Assembly (NCBI GenBank): GCA_035575515.1
Contig: DATLXU010000062.1
Location: 21,541 to 85,540 of the forward strand
Length of the DNA stretch: 64,000 bases
From: DATLXU01 sp035575515
Lineage (GTDB): Bacteria > Acidobacteriota > Blastocatellia > UBA7656
Reading direction: 5' to 3'
Shown here: positions 9,556-17,779 of the stretch, piece after piece
Position numbering within the stretch: position 1 is the first letter of the stretch
How the letters are laid out: each line of letters begins with the position of its first letter
Made by a program: the position numbers and the translations under genes
Notes under the pieces: generated by a model
Seen by the model: the letters and a program-made list of their open reading frames with translations, nothing else
The model's database searches: none
Told to the model about the DNA's origin: nothing

Positions 9556-9645
9556 ATGTCAACGTTGAGAATCGTGTTTTTGGTGCTTGCCGCAATCGTT
9601 CTGTTTATCATCATAGCGCGTCGGCGGCGCAAAGCGCGGGCGTAA
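9556..9645 (+). CDS. 29-residue single-helix membrane protein
   Basis: A very short open reading frame directly after tadC. ATG 9556 is preceded at 5 bp by a near-ideal AGGAGG site (9544-9549). The product starts MSTLRIVFLVLAAIV, has one hydrophobic helix (about residues 5-20), and ends in a strongly basic tail (ARRRRKARA). This topology suggests an inner-membrane peptide with a cytoplasmic C-terminus. The strong ribosome site and the position inside the operon argue that it is translated. No family is recognised; a role as an accessory to the TadB/TadC platform is only inference. Confidence 0.6.
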   Translation: MSTLRIVFLVLAAIVLFIIIARRRRKARA

Positions 9646-9675
9646 GTAGCGCAGCATTAGCCCCCAGAAACTTTT

Positions 9676-10077
9676 GTGAGCAAGTACCGCGTATTCAATC
9701 GCAGCAAACATACAGAACTGGCCGACGAGCTTGATCTGGCAGCAACGGCGTGGGCCCGCGTGAAGGGATTGCTGGGACGCAAAGCCGATGAGTTCTCTTG
9801 CGGCAAGGGGTTGTGGATCGTCCCTTCTCAGGGCGTGCACACTCTGGGGATGTCGTTCCCTATTGATGTTGTATATCTCGACTCCAACCGTCAGGTCATA
9901 CACGTTTGCCACAAGCTGGCCCCGTTTAGAATCGCGGCCTTGAAACTGCGAGCGCGCAGCGTCATCGAATTGCCCGCAGGAACGCTGGCGCGAACGCAGA
10001 CAACGGTCGGAGATATACTCGATATCAGCGAAGTGCAGGCTGAAGGAGGTGGACAATGCTCCGCTATCGTTCAATGA
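9676..10077 (+). CDS. DUF192 family protein
   Basis: 133-residue protein with the DUF192 signature: TAWARVKGLLGRK, then GLWIVPSQGVHTLGMSFPIDVVYLD and a C-terminal VIELPAGTLARTQTTVGD. The DUF192 fold is a small beta-barrel of unknown function; members often occur as secreted or stand-alone proteins, and this one has no signal peptide. The start is the GTG at 9676, with no clear Shine-Dalgarno. The end overlaps the next gene by 22 bp. Its place at the end of a Tad operon is common enough to suggest a link, but no reaction is known. Confidence 0.8.
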   Translation: MSKYRVFNRSKHTELADELDLAATAWARVKGLLGRKADEFSCGKGLWIVPSQGVHTLGMSFPIDVVYLDSNRQVIHVCHKLAPFRIAALKLRARSVIELPAGTLARTQTTVGDILDISEVQAEGGGQCSAIVQ

Positions 10078-11444
10078 TCGTGCTGACCTGTATTGTAGTT
10101 CTGGTTCTTCACGGCTGTTCGCGTCACAAATCAGTCAGCGTCAATCCTGACGCGCGACAGGCAAAGAGAGTTTATAAATCCAGTTCGCCCGCAGCGTTGT
10201 CGGAATACATACGCACGGTTCTTAAGATCTCACAGGAGAACACGGCGTCTGCCGAAGCGGTGCTGACCCGGCTCCATGAGCGCAGGCCGGAACTGGCCGA
10301 GCTTGCGCGGCGCGCAAGCGAGGACGCGCGCGATTTAGCTTCGCGCAAGTCTCTGGCAGCCGTTTACATGGAGGAAGGGCTTTACACATTCGCCTTTCAA
10401 CTCTTTCAGGAGATTCAAGTCGTAGCCCCGCGAGACTCTTTCGCCGAGCTTGGTATTGCGCGCATCTGGAACGAGTGGAACGATAATTCGCTCGCGCTTC
10501 AGCACGCGCAGCTAGCCGTCGCCTACGACCCTAACTCGGTAGAGGCATTCGAGGTCCTAGGCAGAATTCATCTGCAGCGCAACGAATTGGATTCTGCCGT
10601 CTCAGCCTTTCTCAGCGGGCTTCAAGTAGGCGGCGAGAATGCCTCGCTTTTGGCGAATGCCGGTTACGCATTTATGGCGCGCGGCAATCTGAAGCAGGCC
10701 TGGATGTACCTTGAACGAGCCGTAGAGCTTGACGGCACAATCGTCGAAGCTCACAACAATCTTGGAATAGTCCTGGCCCAACTGAACGATCAGGAAGGCG
10801 CGCTTCGCGAATTCCTTGCGGTCAACGAGCCAGCCGCGGCATTTAATAACTTGGGAGTCGCCTACCTTGCGCAGAAGCGATGGAAAGAAGCGCGCGACGC
10901 TTTCAAGCAATCGCTCGCCCTCAATGCTGACTATGAGAAAGCGCGAGTGAATTTGGCCGAAGCCGAATCGCACATCCCGCTACCGACCGTAGTTGATGTC
11001 GCCTTCAAGGATGAGCCAACGGATGCCGTAAATCAAAACGCCGAAGCCTCAAGACCGAGACGCGTGAAAGAGGTTAAGAAGAGCGCCGCTGATACAACCA
11101 TGAGCCGAAAGCAAACGACCATCCAGCCCGCGCGAAGCCCGGTTTCAACGAAGAATGGAAGACTGATGATCGCTTATAAAGATGCATTGGAGCGGTTCAA
11201 TCGAAGACGCTACAGTCAGGCTGGCGACATCCTCGAATGGATATTGCAGCAGAATCCTGATGACGCTTTAGCAAGCAGGTGCGACTACTGGCTTGGCGAG
11301 GTCTATTTTGCTACGGGCAGATACGCAGATGCTATGGCCGCCTTCAGGCGCGTCGCTGCTTATAGCAGTCCTCTGAAAAAACATGACGCGATGGTGATGC
11401 TGAAACGCGCGCGATTGAAGCAGCAGCAAAAAGGGAAAGTATAA
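10056..11444 (+). CDS. TPR lipoprotein, TadD-like
   Basis: 462-residue protein. A signal peptide ends in a lipobox-like LHGC (Cys21), so it is probably a lipoprotein. Tetratricopeptide units run from about residue 95 to 310 (for example AFQLFQEIQVVAPRDSFAEL, VEAFEVLGRIHLQRNELDSA, VEAHNNLGIVLAQLNDQEGA). A charged linker follows, and a further TPR/YbgF-like pair lies at about 370-455. An AAGGAGGTG ribosome site lies 5 bp before ATG 10056. In Tad loci TadD is a TPR lipoprotein that helps secretin assembly, so that role is the best inference. Confidence 0.8.
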   Translation: MLRYRSMIVLTCIVVLVLHGCSRHKSVSVNPDARQAKRVYKSSSPAALSEYIRTVLKISQENTASAEAVLTRLHERRPELAELARRASEDARDLASRKSLAAVYMEEGLYTFAFQLFQEIQVVAPRDSFAELGIARIWNEWNDNSLALQHAQLAVAYDPNSVEAFEVLGRIHLQRNELDSAVSAFLSGLQVGGENASLLANAGYAFMARGNLKQAWMYLERAVELDGTIVEAHNNLGIVLAQLNDQEGALREFLAVNEPAAAFNNLGVAYLAQKRWKEARDAFKQSLALNADYEKARVNLAEAESHIPLPTVVDVAFKDEPTDAVNQNAEASRPRRVKEVKKSAADTTMSRKQTTIQPARSPVSTKNGRLMIAYKDALERFNRRRYSQAGDILEWILQQNPDDALASRCDYWLGEVYFATGRYADAMAAFRRVAAYSSPLKKHDAMVMLKRARLKQQQKGKV

Positions 11445-11449
11445 AGGCG

Positions 11450-12148
11450 ATGTCAATTCGGGTCTCAATCTTTCGGCTGACGTGCTTGCTGCTCATCTTT
11501 GTGGCCATAAATCCGAATGCGCACGCTCGGCAGGCTGGTGAGAGTAAATCTGCGTGGCGGGCGGCGGCAAAGGTTGATCGGTTGGCTGTCTATTCTGAGG
11601 TGTCTAGTTCGAGCAGGGTTGTGGGAACTCTCGCCAAAGGCGACGCCGTAAAAATCAACCTGGAGATAGTTGGCGCAGATGGAACGTGGTACGGCATATC
11701 GCGCGCCGGGGAATCCGAGCAGATGGGCTACGTGCAAGGCGGCTTTATAGAAACCGAGCAGCCGCTCAGCCTCGCAAACTGGATGTACAAGCCTCCACCG
11801 GAGCCTGTTGAAACAGTGGATGAAGCGCCTGAAGCAGCGCCAAAGTCTAAGGTGCGAGTCCCATTCGCCAAAGATCAAGTATCGGGAGAGCTGCAAAAAT
11901 TCTTCGCTTCAAAATTTGGTCGCGCCTTGCCCATTAGCGCGTTCGGCCAGTCGGCCCTGCACAATCGGCTTGGGTTCGATCATCGAAACGGGATTGATGT
12001 CGCTTTGCACCCGGACAGCTCTGAAGGTCGCGTCGTTGTAAACTTCCTGCGAGCGCGCGGCATTCCGTTCATCGCTTTTAGACAGGCTATACCGGGTATT
12101 GCTACCGGCCCTCACATTCACGTCGGCAACCCCTCGCCAAGAAGATAG
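11450..12148 (+). CDS. Secreted SH3-domain protein with M15-like C-terminal domain
   Basis: 232-residue protein with a signal peptide (about residues 1-26, cleavage near AHA). A bacterial SH3 domain follows (about 35-105, VDRLAVYSEVSSSSRVVGTLAKGD), then a Pro/Glu linker and a C-terminal domain (about 145-232). That last domain contains HNRLGFDHRNGIDVAL and GPHIHVG, an H-x(6)-D plus H-x-H layout resembling the zinc ligands of M15 D,D-carboxypeptidases. A peptidoglycan-binding or peptidoglycan-cleaving role fits pilus passage through the wall. The M15 relation is inferred from motif spacing only. Confidence 0.65.
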   Translation: MSIRVSIFRLTCLLLIFVAINPNAHARQAGESKSAWRAAAKVDRLAVYSEVSSSSRVVGTLAKGDAVKINLEIVGADGTWYGISRAGESEQMGYVQGGFIETEQPLSLANWMYKPPPEPVETVDEAPEAAPKSKVRVPFAKDQVSGELQKFFASKFGRALPISAFGQSALHNRLGFDHRNGIDVALHPDSSEGRVVVNFLRARGIPFIAFRQAIPGIATGPHIHVGNPSPRR

Positions 12149-12206
12149 CGTTGCCGGCAAAGCGCCTCTCTCCAGTCTCTTATCTGTGCGGCTATCGTGA
12201 ACGTTT

Positions 12207-14921
12207 TCACGGCAGCGGGCGAAGCAGGCCGCCCGCCTCTTCGTATGCCCAGTTGCCCGGAAGGTTATCTGCTACGTCGCAGCCCGTGAAGTTCTGTTGA
12301 ACGTCGAAGACCGACCACACGCCATAACTTCTGTTCTGCTTGATGCGGCTCGTTTTTATCTGAGGACTCGAAATCGAATTGATGCGCACGCCCGCGCCGC
12401 TGTTGCTGATTATCTCGCAGTCTTCAATCGTCCCTCGCGCGTTGTTGCACCTTACGCCGTCCGAGCGCCCGTTGCGTATGACGCAGTTGCGCAGCGCGGG
12501 GCCGCTCTCCTGAATCTCTACGCCTGCGCCCGCGTTGCCATAAATCTCGCCGCCTTCGACCGCGCCCTGCGCGTTTTCAAAAGCGATGCCCGCGCCCGCG
12601 TTATCATAGACATTGCAGCCGCGAATCGTCGGATAGCTGCTCTCAACTTTTATCCCTTCGGCTTTGTTCGCGTAAATCGAGCACCGCTCAAGCAAGCCCT
12701 GACTGTTTTCTTCTATGTGAACTCCAACGGAACCGCCATCGTGAATTCGGCACTCGCGCAGCAGCGGATTCACGGCTCCCGATATCTCCACGTTCGCTTC
12801 GTCGCTCGCAAAGATTTCAACGCCTTCAAGCATTCCCATTCCGCCATCGGAGATTGCCACGCCGCTCGATTTGCCATTGTGAATCTTGCCTTTGGAAATT
12901 GTCGGGTTGCCGCCCGATTGAATCGCAACGTCCGGCCCGCTGTTCTCATAAATATCGCATTCTTCAATTGCGCCCTTGCCTTTAGCCGTGACCGCGACGC
13001 CGCTCGCTTTGCCGCCGTGAATCTTCGTCGCGCGAACAGTCGGGTTCGCGCCGTCTTTAATCTCTATGCCAGCGCCGCTGTTGGCGTAGATGTCGCAGCT
13101 TTCGACCACGCCTTGGGCTTTGTCATAAAAAGAGAGTCCTGCGCCTCTGGCGTCATGAATCGCGGTCGCGCGAATTGTAGGATTTGTCGCCGCGCCGTGA
13201 ATGGCTATTGCGACAAACGAATCCGAAGTGACGTTGCAGTTTTCAACCGTGAGGCGACCTTGCGGAATGTCTATGGCAGGCTGCTTGCCGCCCTTTGTTC
13301 CGCCTTTGGCGCGCAGGGTCAATCCTCTGACCGTCGCCTGCTCTGCTTTCATCACTATGCAGGGCGCGCCCGCGCTTTCGATTATTACAGGGTTGCTGCC
13401 CGCATCGGCCACAATCTCAACGGGCTTGTCAATGACTATGCTTTCGTTGTAGGTTCCGGCGCGAATGAGCAGCCGCGCGTTGGGCTTAATCTCTTTTAGC
13501 GCCTCACTGATTGATTTGTAATCGCCCTGATCGTCTTTCGAGACGACGACCGAAGTCTTGCTATCGAATATCCTGAAATAAAAGATAGCCGCAGCCGCGC
13601 CGCCCGCTGCAATCACGATGAGAAAAGCGATAATGAATCGTCGCAGCCATCGCGGCTTTTTCGCTTGCTGGCCGGATTGCAGGATTCGCTGCGCGGAATC
13701 GTAATACGCTTGTTGAGAGCGTTGCGTTCCCCACTGAGTTTGAGTGCCGTATGCGGGCTGCATCTGCGCGCCGGGCGTGCCGCCGGAATAAGGCAGCGGA
13801 CTTGTTGCCGCGCCTTGCGTTTGAGGCTGCGCAGCGATTGAGCCTTGCTGAACCTCGCGCAGCTTCTGCCTCGCCGCTTCGAGACTGTCAATCAAACCCG
13901 GTTCGTTGGGCGAGAGCCTCATCACGCCTTCCCATTTTTCGACCGCGACGGCGTAGTGGCCGAGATTGAAAGCCAGCGCGCCTTCGGCCATCAATTGCTT
14001 GACGGCTTCAAGCGGCGCGGAGCGCGCGACCCTTCGCGTCACCTCGCTTTCCGCGCTTTCATCAACTGCGGCAGCCGAGCCATTTTCAACTACAGGCGCA
14101 AGAATGGTCGCCTGCTCCATGCGGAGGCTCGCTTCTTTGAAAGCCGCGCGCATCTCGGCGGCGGACTTGTAGCGCGACGCAGGCTCTTTTTGAAGCGCGC
14201 GAGAGAGTGCTTCGCGAATTGGCTGCGGGATCGAGAGCGGCAGCGGCTCAGGTTCTGAGTTGATGATGGCCCATGCCAAAGTTTCCGTATCCTGCTGCGT
14301 GTAAGGCAGGCGGCCCACCAACATCTCGTAAAAGATTATTGCCGCAGCCCACAGGTCTGTATGCTCAGAGCGCACGCCTTTGAAAGCTTCGGGAGCCATG
14401 TAAGCGGGCGTGCCTGCGATGATGTTGCTCTGAGCCGATGCTTTAAGCAACCGCGCGAGACCGAAGTCTGCGAGTCGCGGCGTTTGGCCCTGTAGCAGAA
14501 TATTTTTCGGCTTGAGGTCGCGGTGAGTTATCTCTTTCGAGTGCAAATGCTCAAGCCCTGCGAGTATGCCTGCGGCCATCTCGACTGCGGCTTCAAGAGT
14601 TGGAGCTTTGCCGTTGTGCTTTTTAAGCCAGTCAGCCAGCGAGCCGTCGGGCGCATACTCGCTCGCGATTACGATCTGCTCGTCGTAAATATCGGCTTCG
14701 ATGATTGGAAGAATATTTGGATGGCCGGAGACGTGCGACCAGAGGGCCGCTTCCTGCTTGATTGCTTCGAGGTCAACCTCGTCGTCTAGCGGCAGCTTCA
14801 GCGCGAATTGAGTCGTGGCGATCTGGCCGCGCTTTTCGGCAAGCCACACGATTCCGAAATTGCCTCGCCCGATTTTTCTAACTAAATTGTAAGGGCCGAT
14901 TGAATCACCTGAGCGATACAT
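12207..14921 (-). CDS. Ser/Thr protein kinase with extracytoplasmic beta-helix
   Basis: 904-residue membrane kinase. The kinase domain covers about residues 11-265: Gly loop GRGNFG at 18-23, Lys42, HRDLKPKN at 133-140, DFG at 152-154, and APE in MAPEAF. A TPR-like stretch follows at 309-357, then a Gln/Pro-rich linker and one transmembrane helix at about 428-450. From about 457 to 880 there are repeated units of the NosD/pectin-lyase type (for example VESCDIYANSGAGIEIKDGANP), predicting a right-handed parallel beta-helix outside the membrane. All catalytic motifs are intact. The gene is divergent from the next kinase. Confidence 0.9.
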   Translation of the reverse strand: MYRSGDSIGPYNLVRKIGRGNFGIVWLAEKRGQIATTQFALKLPLDDEVDLEAIKQEAALWSHVSGHPNILPIIEADIYDEQIVIASEYAPDGSLADWLKKHNGKAPTLEAAVEMAAGILAGLEHLHSKEITHRDLKPKNILLQGQTPRLADFGLARLLKASAQSNIIAGTPAYMAPEAFKGVRSEHTDLWAAAIIFYEMLVGRLPYTQQDTETLAWAIINSEPEPLPLSIPQPIREALSRALQKEPASRYKSAAEMRAAFKEASLRMEQATILAPVVENGSAAAVDESAESEVTRRVARSAPLEAVKQLMAEGALAFNLGHYAVAVEKWEGVMRLSPNEPGLIDSLEAARQKLREVQQGSIAAQPQTQGAATSPLPYSGGTPGAQMQPAYGTQTQWGTQRSQQAYYDSAQRILQSGQQAKKPRWLRRFIIAFLIVIAAGGAAAAIFYFRIFDSKTSVVVSKDDQGDYKSISEALKEIKPNARLLIRAGTYNESIVIDKPVEIVADAGSNPVIIESAGAPCIVMKAEQATVRGLTLRAKGGTKGGKQPAIDIPQGRLTVENCNVTSDSFVAIAIHGAATNPTIRATAIHDARGAGLSFYDKAQGVVESCDIYANSGAGIEIKDGANPTVRATKIHGGKASGVAVTAKGKGAIEECDIYENSGPDVAIQSGGNPTISKGKIHNGKSSGVAISDGGMGMLEGVEIFASDEANVEISGAVNPLLRECRIHDGGSVGVHIEENSQGLLERCSIYANKAEGIKVESSYPTIRGCNVYDNAGAGIAFENAQGAVEGGEIYGNAGAGVEIQESGPALRNCVIRNGRSDGVRCNNARGTIEDCEIISNSGAGVRINSISSPQIKTSRIKQNRSYGVWSVFDVQQNFTGCDVADNLPGNWAYEEAGGLLRPLP

Positions 14922-15245
14922 AAAACTTCCTTTGATGCTTGTACGACGAAACCCGACGCTTCGATTTTATCAATCATGACAGCGGCGGCTAAGAGCGCCT
15001 TATACATTGATTCGGCGAAACAGCACAAGTATAAACGAGAGCGTTGAAAAAATCCCGCGACGCGCGGACAGGTACAAACGGCTTGCGGCCCGCGCGCGCG
15101 GCTGTGGTATAAAACTAGAAACGCGAGCATCGAAGTCAGTAACGCAGATTGGGTTGAGGATTAGCGACGCCGCGAGCGCAGCGAGGCCGGAGGAAGCCCG
15201 ATGGGAATCACTGTCAAGCAGCCAGCGAGCGAGCCGAGGTAGAAG
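14922..15245. promoter_or_regulatory. Intergenic region between two divergent kinase genes
   Basis: 324 bp without a convincing gene, presumably holding the promoters of both kinases. On the plus strand a TATAAA hexamer at 15108-15113 lies 19 bp after TTGCGG (15083-15088), a weak sigma-70-like pair that would leave a leader of about 125 nt. The alternating CG run at 15089-15100 is striking but unexplained. No clear operator is seen. Confidence 0.3.
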
Positions 15246-17597
15246 GTGATCTCACAGACGATTTCCCATTATCGCATCATCCGCGGGCTTGGCGCAGGCG
15301 GCATGGGCGAAGTCTATCTGGCCGAAGACACGCGACTTGACCGGCAGGTCGCAATCAAAATACTTCCGGCTTCTTACCAATACGACCCTGTCCGCCGCAC
15401 GCGCTTTTTGCAGGAAGCCCGCGCCACGTCCGCGCTGCGCTCGCCCAACATCGTCGCCATCTACGACATAGGCGAACACGAAGGCGCAATCTACATCGTG
15501 ATGGAATATGTCGAGGGCGAAACGCTTTCGCTGAAGCTCAAGCGCGGCCCGCTTCCTGTAAACGAAGCGATAGAGGTCGCCATGCAAATCGCCGAGGCGC
15601 TCACGGAAGCTCACTCGCTTGGCATAACTCACTGCGACATCAAAAGCGCAAACCTTATCGTCAGCGAGCGCGGCATCGTCAAGATACTCGATTTCGGAAT
15701 CGCGGAATCCGCAAGGTACGGCGCCGAGCAGAGCGGCGATCATACGCAAAAGCTAGGACATGAGACGAACATAAGCCTCGTCGCCGGAACCGTTTCCTAT
15801 ATGTCGCCTGAGCAGGCTTTGGGCCGCGAGGTTGATAATCGCTCGGACATATTTTCGCTCGGCGTTGTCCTCTACGAGATGCTCACGGGGCGATTGCCGT
15901 TCGAGGGCGAAACCGCCATTGAGACTGCGGATAAGATAATTCACGAAGAGCCAGCGCCAATCGCTCGATTGAACTACAGCGTGCCGCCGGAGCTTGAGCG
16001 CATCACGCGCCGCTGCATGGAAAAAGACCGTGAGCGAAGGTATCAATCAACGCGCGAGCTGCTGACCGATCTCAGAAATCTCAAGCGCGACAGCGATTCG
16101 GCCGCGAGGGCTACGATTGATCTCGCGCGTCAAACGCGGGTCGTGCGCCGCCAGCGCGCCAGCCGCGTGATTGATTCGCTTGCGATACTGCCGGTGATAA
16201 ACTTGAGCGGTGACCCTGACACCGAGTATCTATCGGACGGCATCACCGAATCAATAATCAATAACCTTTCGCGGCTGCCGCGCCTGCGAGTGATGGCGCG
16301 AAGCACTGTCTTTCGCTACAAGACTCGCGCGACTCAATCACTCATCCAACCGTCAGAGCCGCTCGACCCGATTGATGCAGGTCGCGAGCTTGGCGTGCGC
16401 GCCGTGTTGATTGGAAGGCTGCTTCAGCGTGACGACACTTTAATCATCAGGGCCGAGCTTGTTGATACAAATGACGGCGCGCATCTGTGGGGCGGGCAAT
16501 TCACTCGCAAAATGAGCGACATCTTCGCGCTCGAAGAAGATATTTCAAAAGAGATTTCTGAAGCCTTGAAGCTAAAGCTGACGGGCGCGCAAAAGAAACG
16601 GCTCGCTCGGCGCTACACGGAAAACACCGAAGCGTATCAGCTTTATCTGAAAGGACGCTATCACTGGAACAAGCGAACCGAAGAAGGGATAAAAAAGAGC
16701 ACGCAGTTTTTCGAGCAAGCTATCAGGCTTGACCCGAACTACACGCTCGCCTATGCGGGACTGGCCGACGCCTACAACCTGCTTGCAAGCTACAGCGCGA
16801 TGCCGCCGCGCACGGCTTTTCTTAGAGCGAAGGCGACGGCGATGAAGGCATTGAAGCTCGACGACAAACTGGCCGAAGCGCACACGGCGCTGGCGCACAT
16901 CAGGTTCTGGTACGAGTGGGACTGGGCGGGCGCGGAGCGCGGGCTGAAGAAATCCATCGAGTTTAATCGAGGATACGCGACGGCTCACCTGTGGTACTCG
17001 CTTCTGCTTGCGGCGACCGAAAGGCTGGAGGAAGCGATTACCGAGAGCCGCAGAGCGCAGGAGCTTGACCCGCTTTCGGTGGTCACGAACCTGAACGTGG
17101 CGAGGATACTTTACTTCGCACGCAGGTATGATGAAGCGATTGAAGCGTGCAGGAAGACGCTTGAGATGTACCCGACGTTTTTCATCGCACACCGCAGGCT
17201 CGGACAGATTTACACCGAGAAGCGAATGTATGAAGAGGCCGAAGCCGCGCTTCAAAAGTCGAAAGAACTGGCCGAGAATAATTCCGAAACGATTTCGACT
17301 GCCGGGTATAACTATGCCGTGTGGGGCCGCGCGCATGAGGCGCGGCGCGAGTTTGATGAATTGACGGAGCTGTCGCAGCGGGATTATGTCTCGCCGTACT
17401 CGATTGCGAGGATTCATCTCGGATTGGGCGAGTTTGATCTTGCGTTCGAGCATCTGGAGAAAGCTTTTCAGGAGCGGCACGGCATACTCGTTTATTTGAA
17501 GGTTGACCCGATATTCGACTCCGTGCGCCATGACGAGCGATTCATCTCGCTGCTCGAACGCATAGGCTTGATCGAATCAGCGGCGGCGAACGAGTAG
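15246..17597 (+). CDS. Ser/Thr protein kinase with TolB/FlgO-like domain and TPRs
   Basis: 783-residue protein. The kinase domain covers residues 8-280: Gly loop GAGGMG at 16-21, Lys38, catalytic loop at 129-134, DFG at 149-151, and SPE in MSPEQA. The catalytic loop reads HCD instead of HRD, so the Arg that normally contacts the phosphorylated activation loop is replaced by Cys130 while Asp131 is kept. Residues 310-450 match the SLAILPVINLSGD...YLSDGITE domain found in adenylate cyclases and kinases (TolB/FlgO-like). TPRs follow to the C-terminus. No transmembrane segment is evident. The start is GTG 15246, with AGGTAGAAG upstream. Confidence 0.9.
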   Translation: MISQTISHYRIIRGLGAGGMGEVYLAEDTRLDRQVAIKILPASYQYDPVRRTRFLQEARATSALRSPNIVAIYDIGEHEGAIYIVMEYVEGETLSLKLKRGPLPVNEAIEVAMQIAEALTEAHSLGITHCDIKSANLIVSERGIVKILDFGIAESARYGAEQSGDHTQKLGHETNISLVAGTVSYMSPEQALGREVDNRSDIFSLGVVLYEMLTGRLPFEGETAIETADKIIHEEPAPIARLNYSVPPELERITRRCMEKDRERRYQSTRELLTDLRNLKRDSDSAARATIDLARQTRVVRRQRASRVIDSLAILPVINLSGDPDTEYLSDGITESIINNLSRLPRLRVMARSTVFRYKTRATQSLIQPSEPLDPIDAGRELGVRAVLIGRLLQRDDTLIIRAELVDTNDGAHLWGGQFTRKMSDIFALEEDISKEISEALKLKLTGAQKKRLARRYTENTEAYQLYLKGRYHWNKRTEEGIKKSTQFFEQAIRLDPNYTLAYAGLADAYNLLASYSAMPPRTAFLRAKATAMKALKLDDKLAEAHTALAHIRFWYEWDWAGAERGLKKSIEFNRGYATAHLWYSLLLAATERLEEAITESRRAQELDPLSVVTNLNVARILYFARRYDEAIEACRKTLEMYPTFFIAHRRLGQIYTEKRMYEEAEAALQKSKELAENNSETISTAGYNYAVWGRAHEARREFDELTELSQRDYVSPYSIARIHLGLGEFDLAFEHLEKAFQERHGILVYLKVDPIFDSVRHDERFISLLERIGLIESAAANE

Positions 17598-17779
17598 TCG
17601 CAAGTCTCGTGCTGCGAGCCGTAATGCGAAATTAAGGTGCCTTTGATAACCCAATGCGTTTTACTTTTTTGATGTAGCATCGCCCTTTCAGGATTTTCTC
17701 GCAGTTGATATTGCATGCGACACGAGCTTATAAGTTGTACGAGCCTTCCTGCATCAACTATTGTAAGAACATAGAATTT

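Noticed and set aside
12297..13499. Long plus-strand open frame of 400 codons opposite the beta-helix kinase
   Set aside because: It lies antisense to a clear gene, its product has no domain and it owes its length to the codon bias of the repetitive beta-helix region.
16572..17531. 319-codon minus-strand frame over the TPR half of the second kinase
   Set aside because: Shadow frame; Arg/Leu-rich product without motif.
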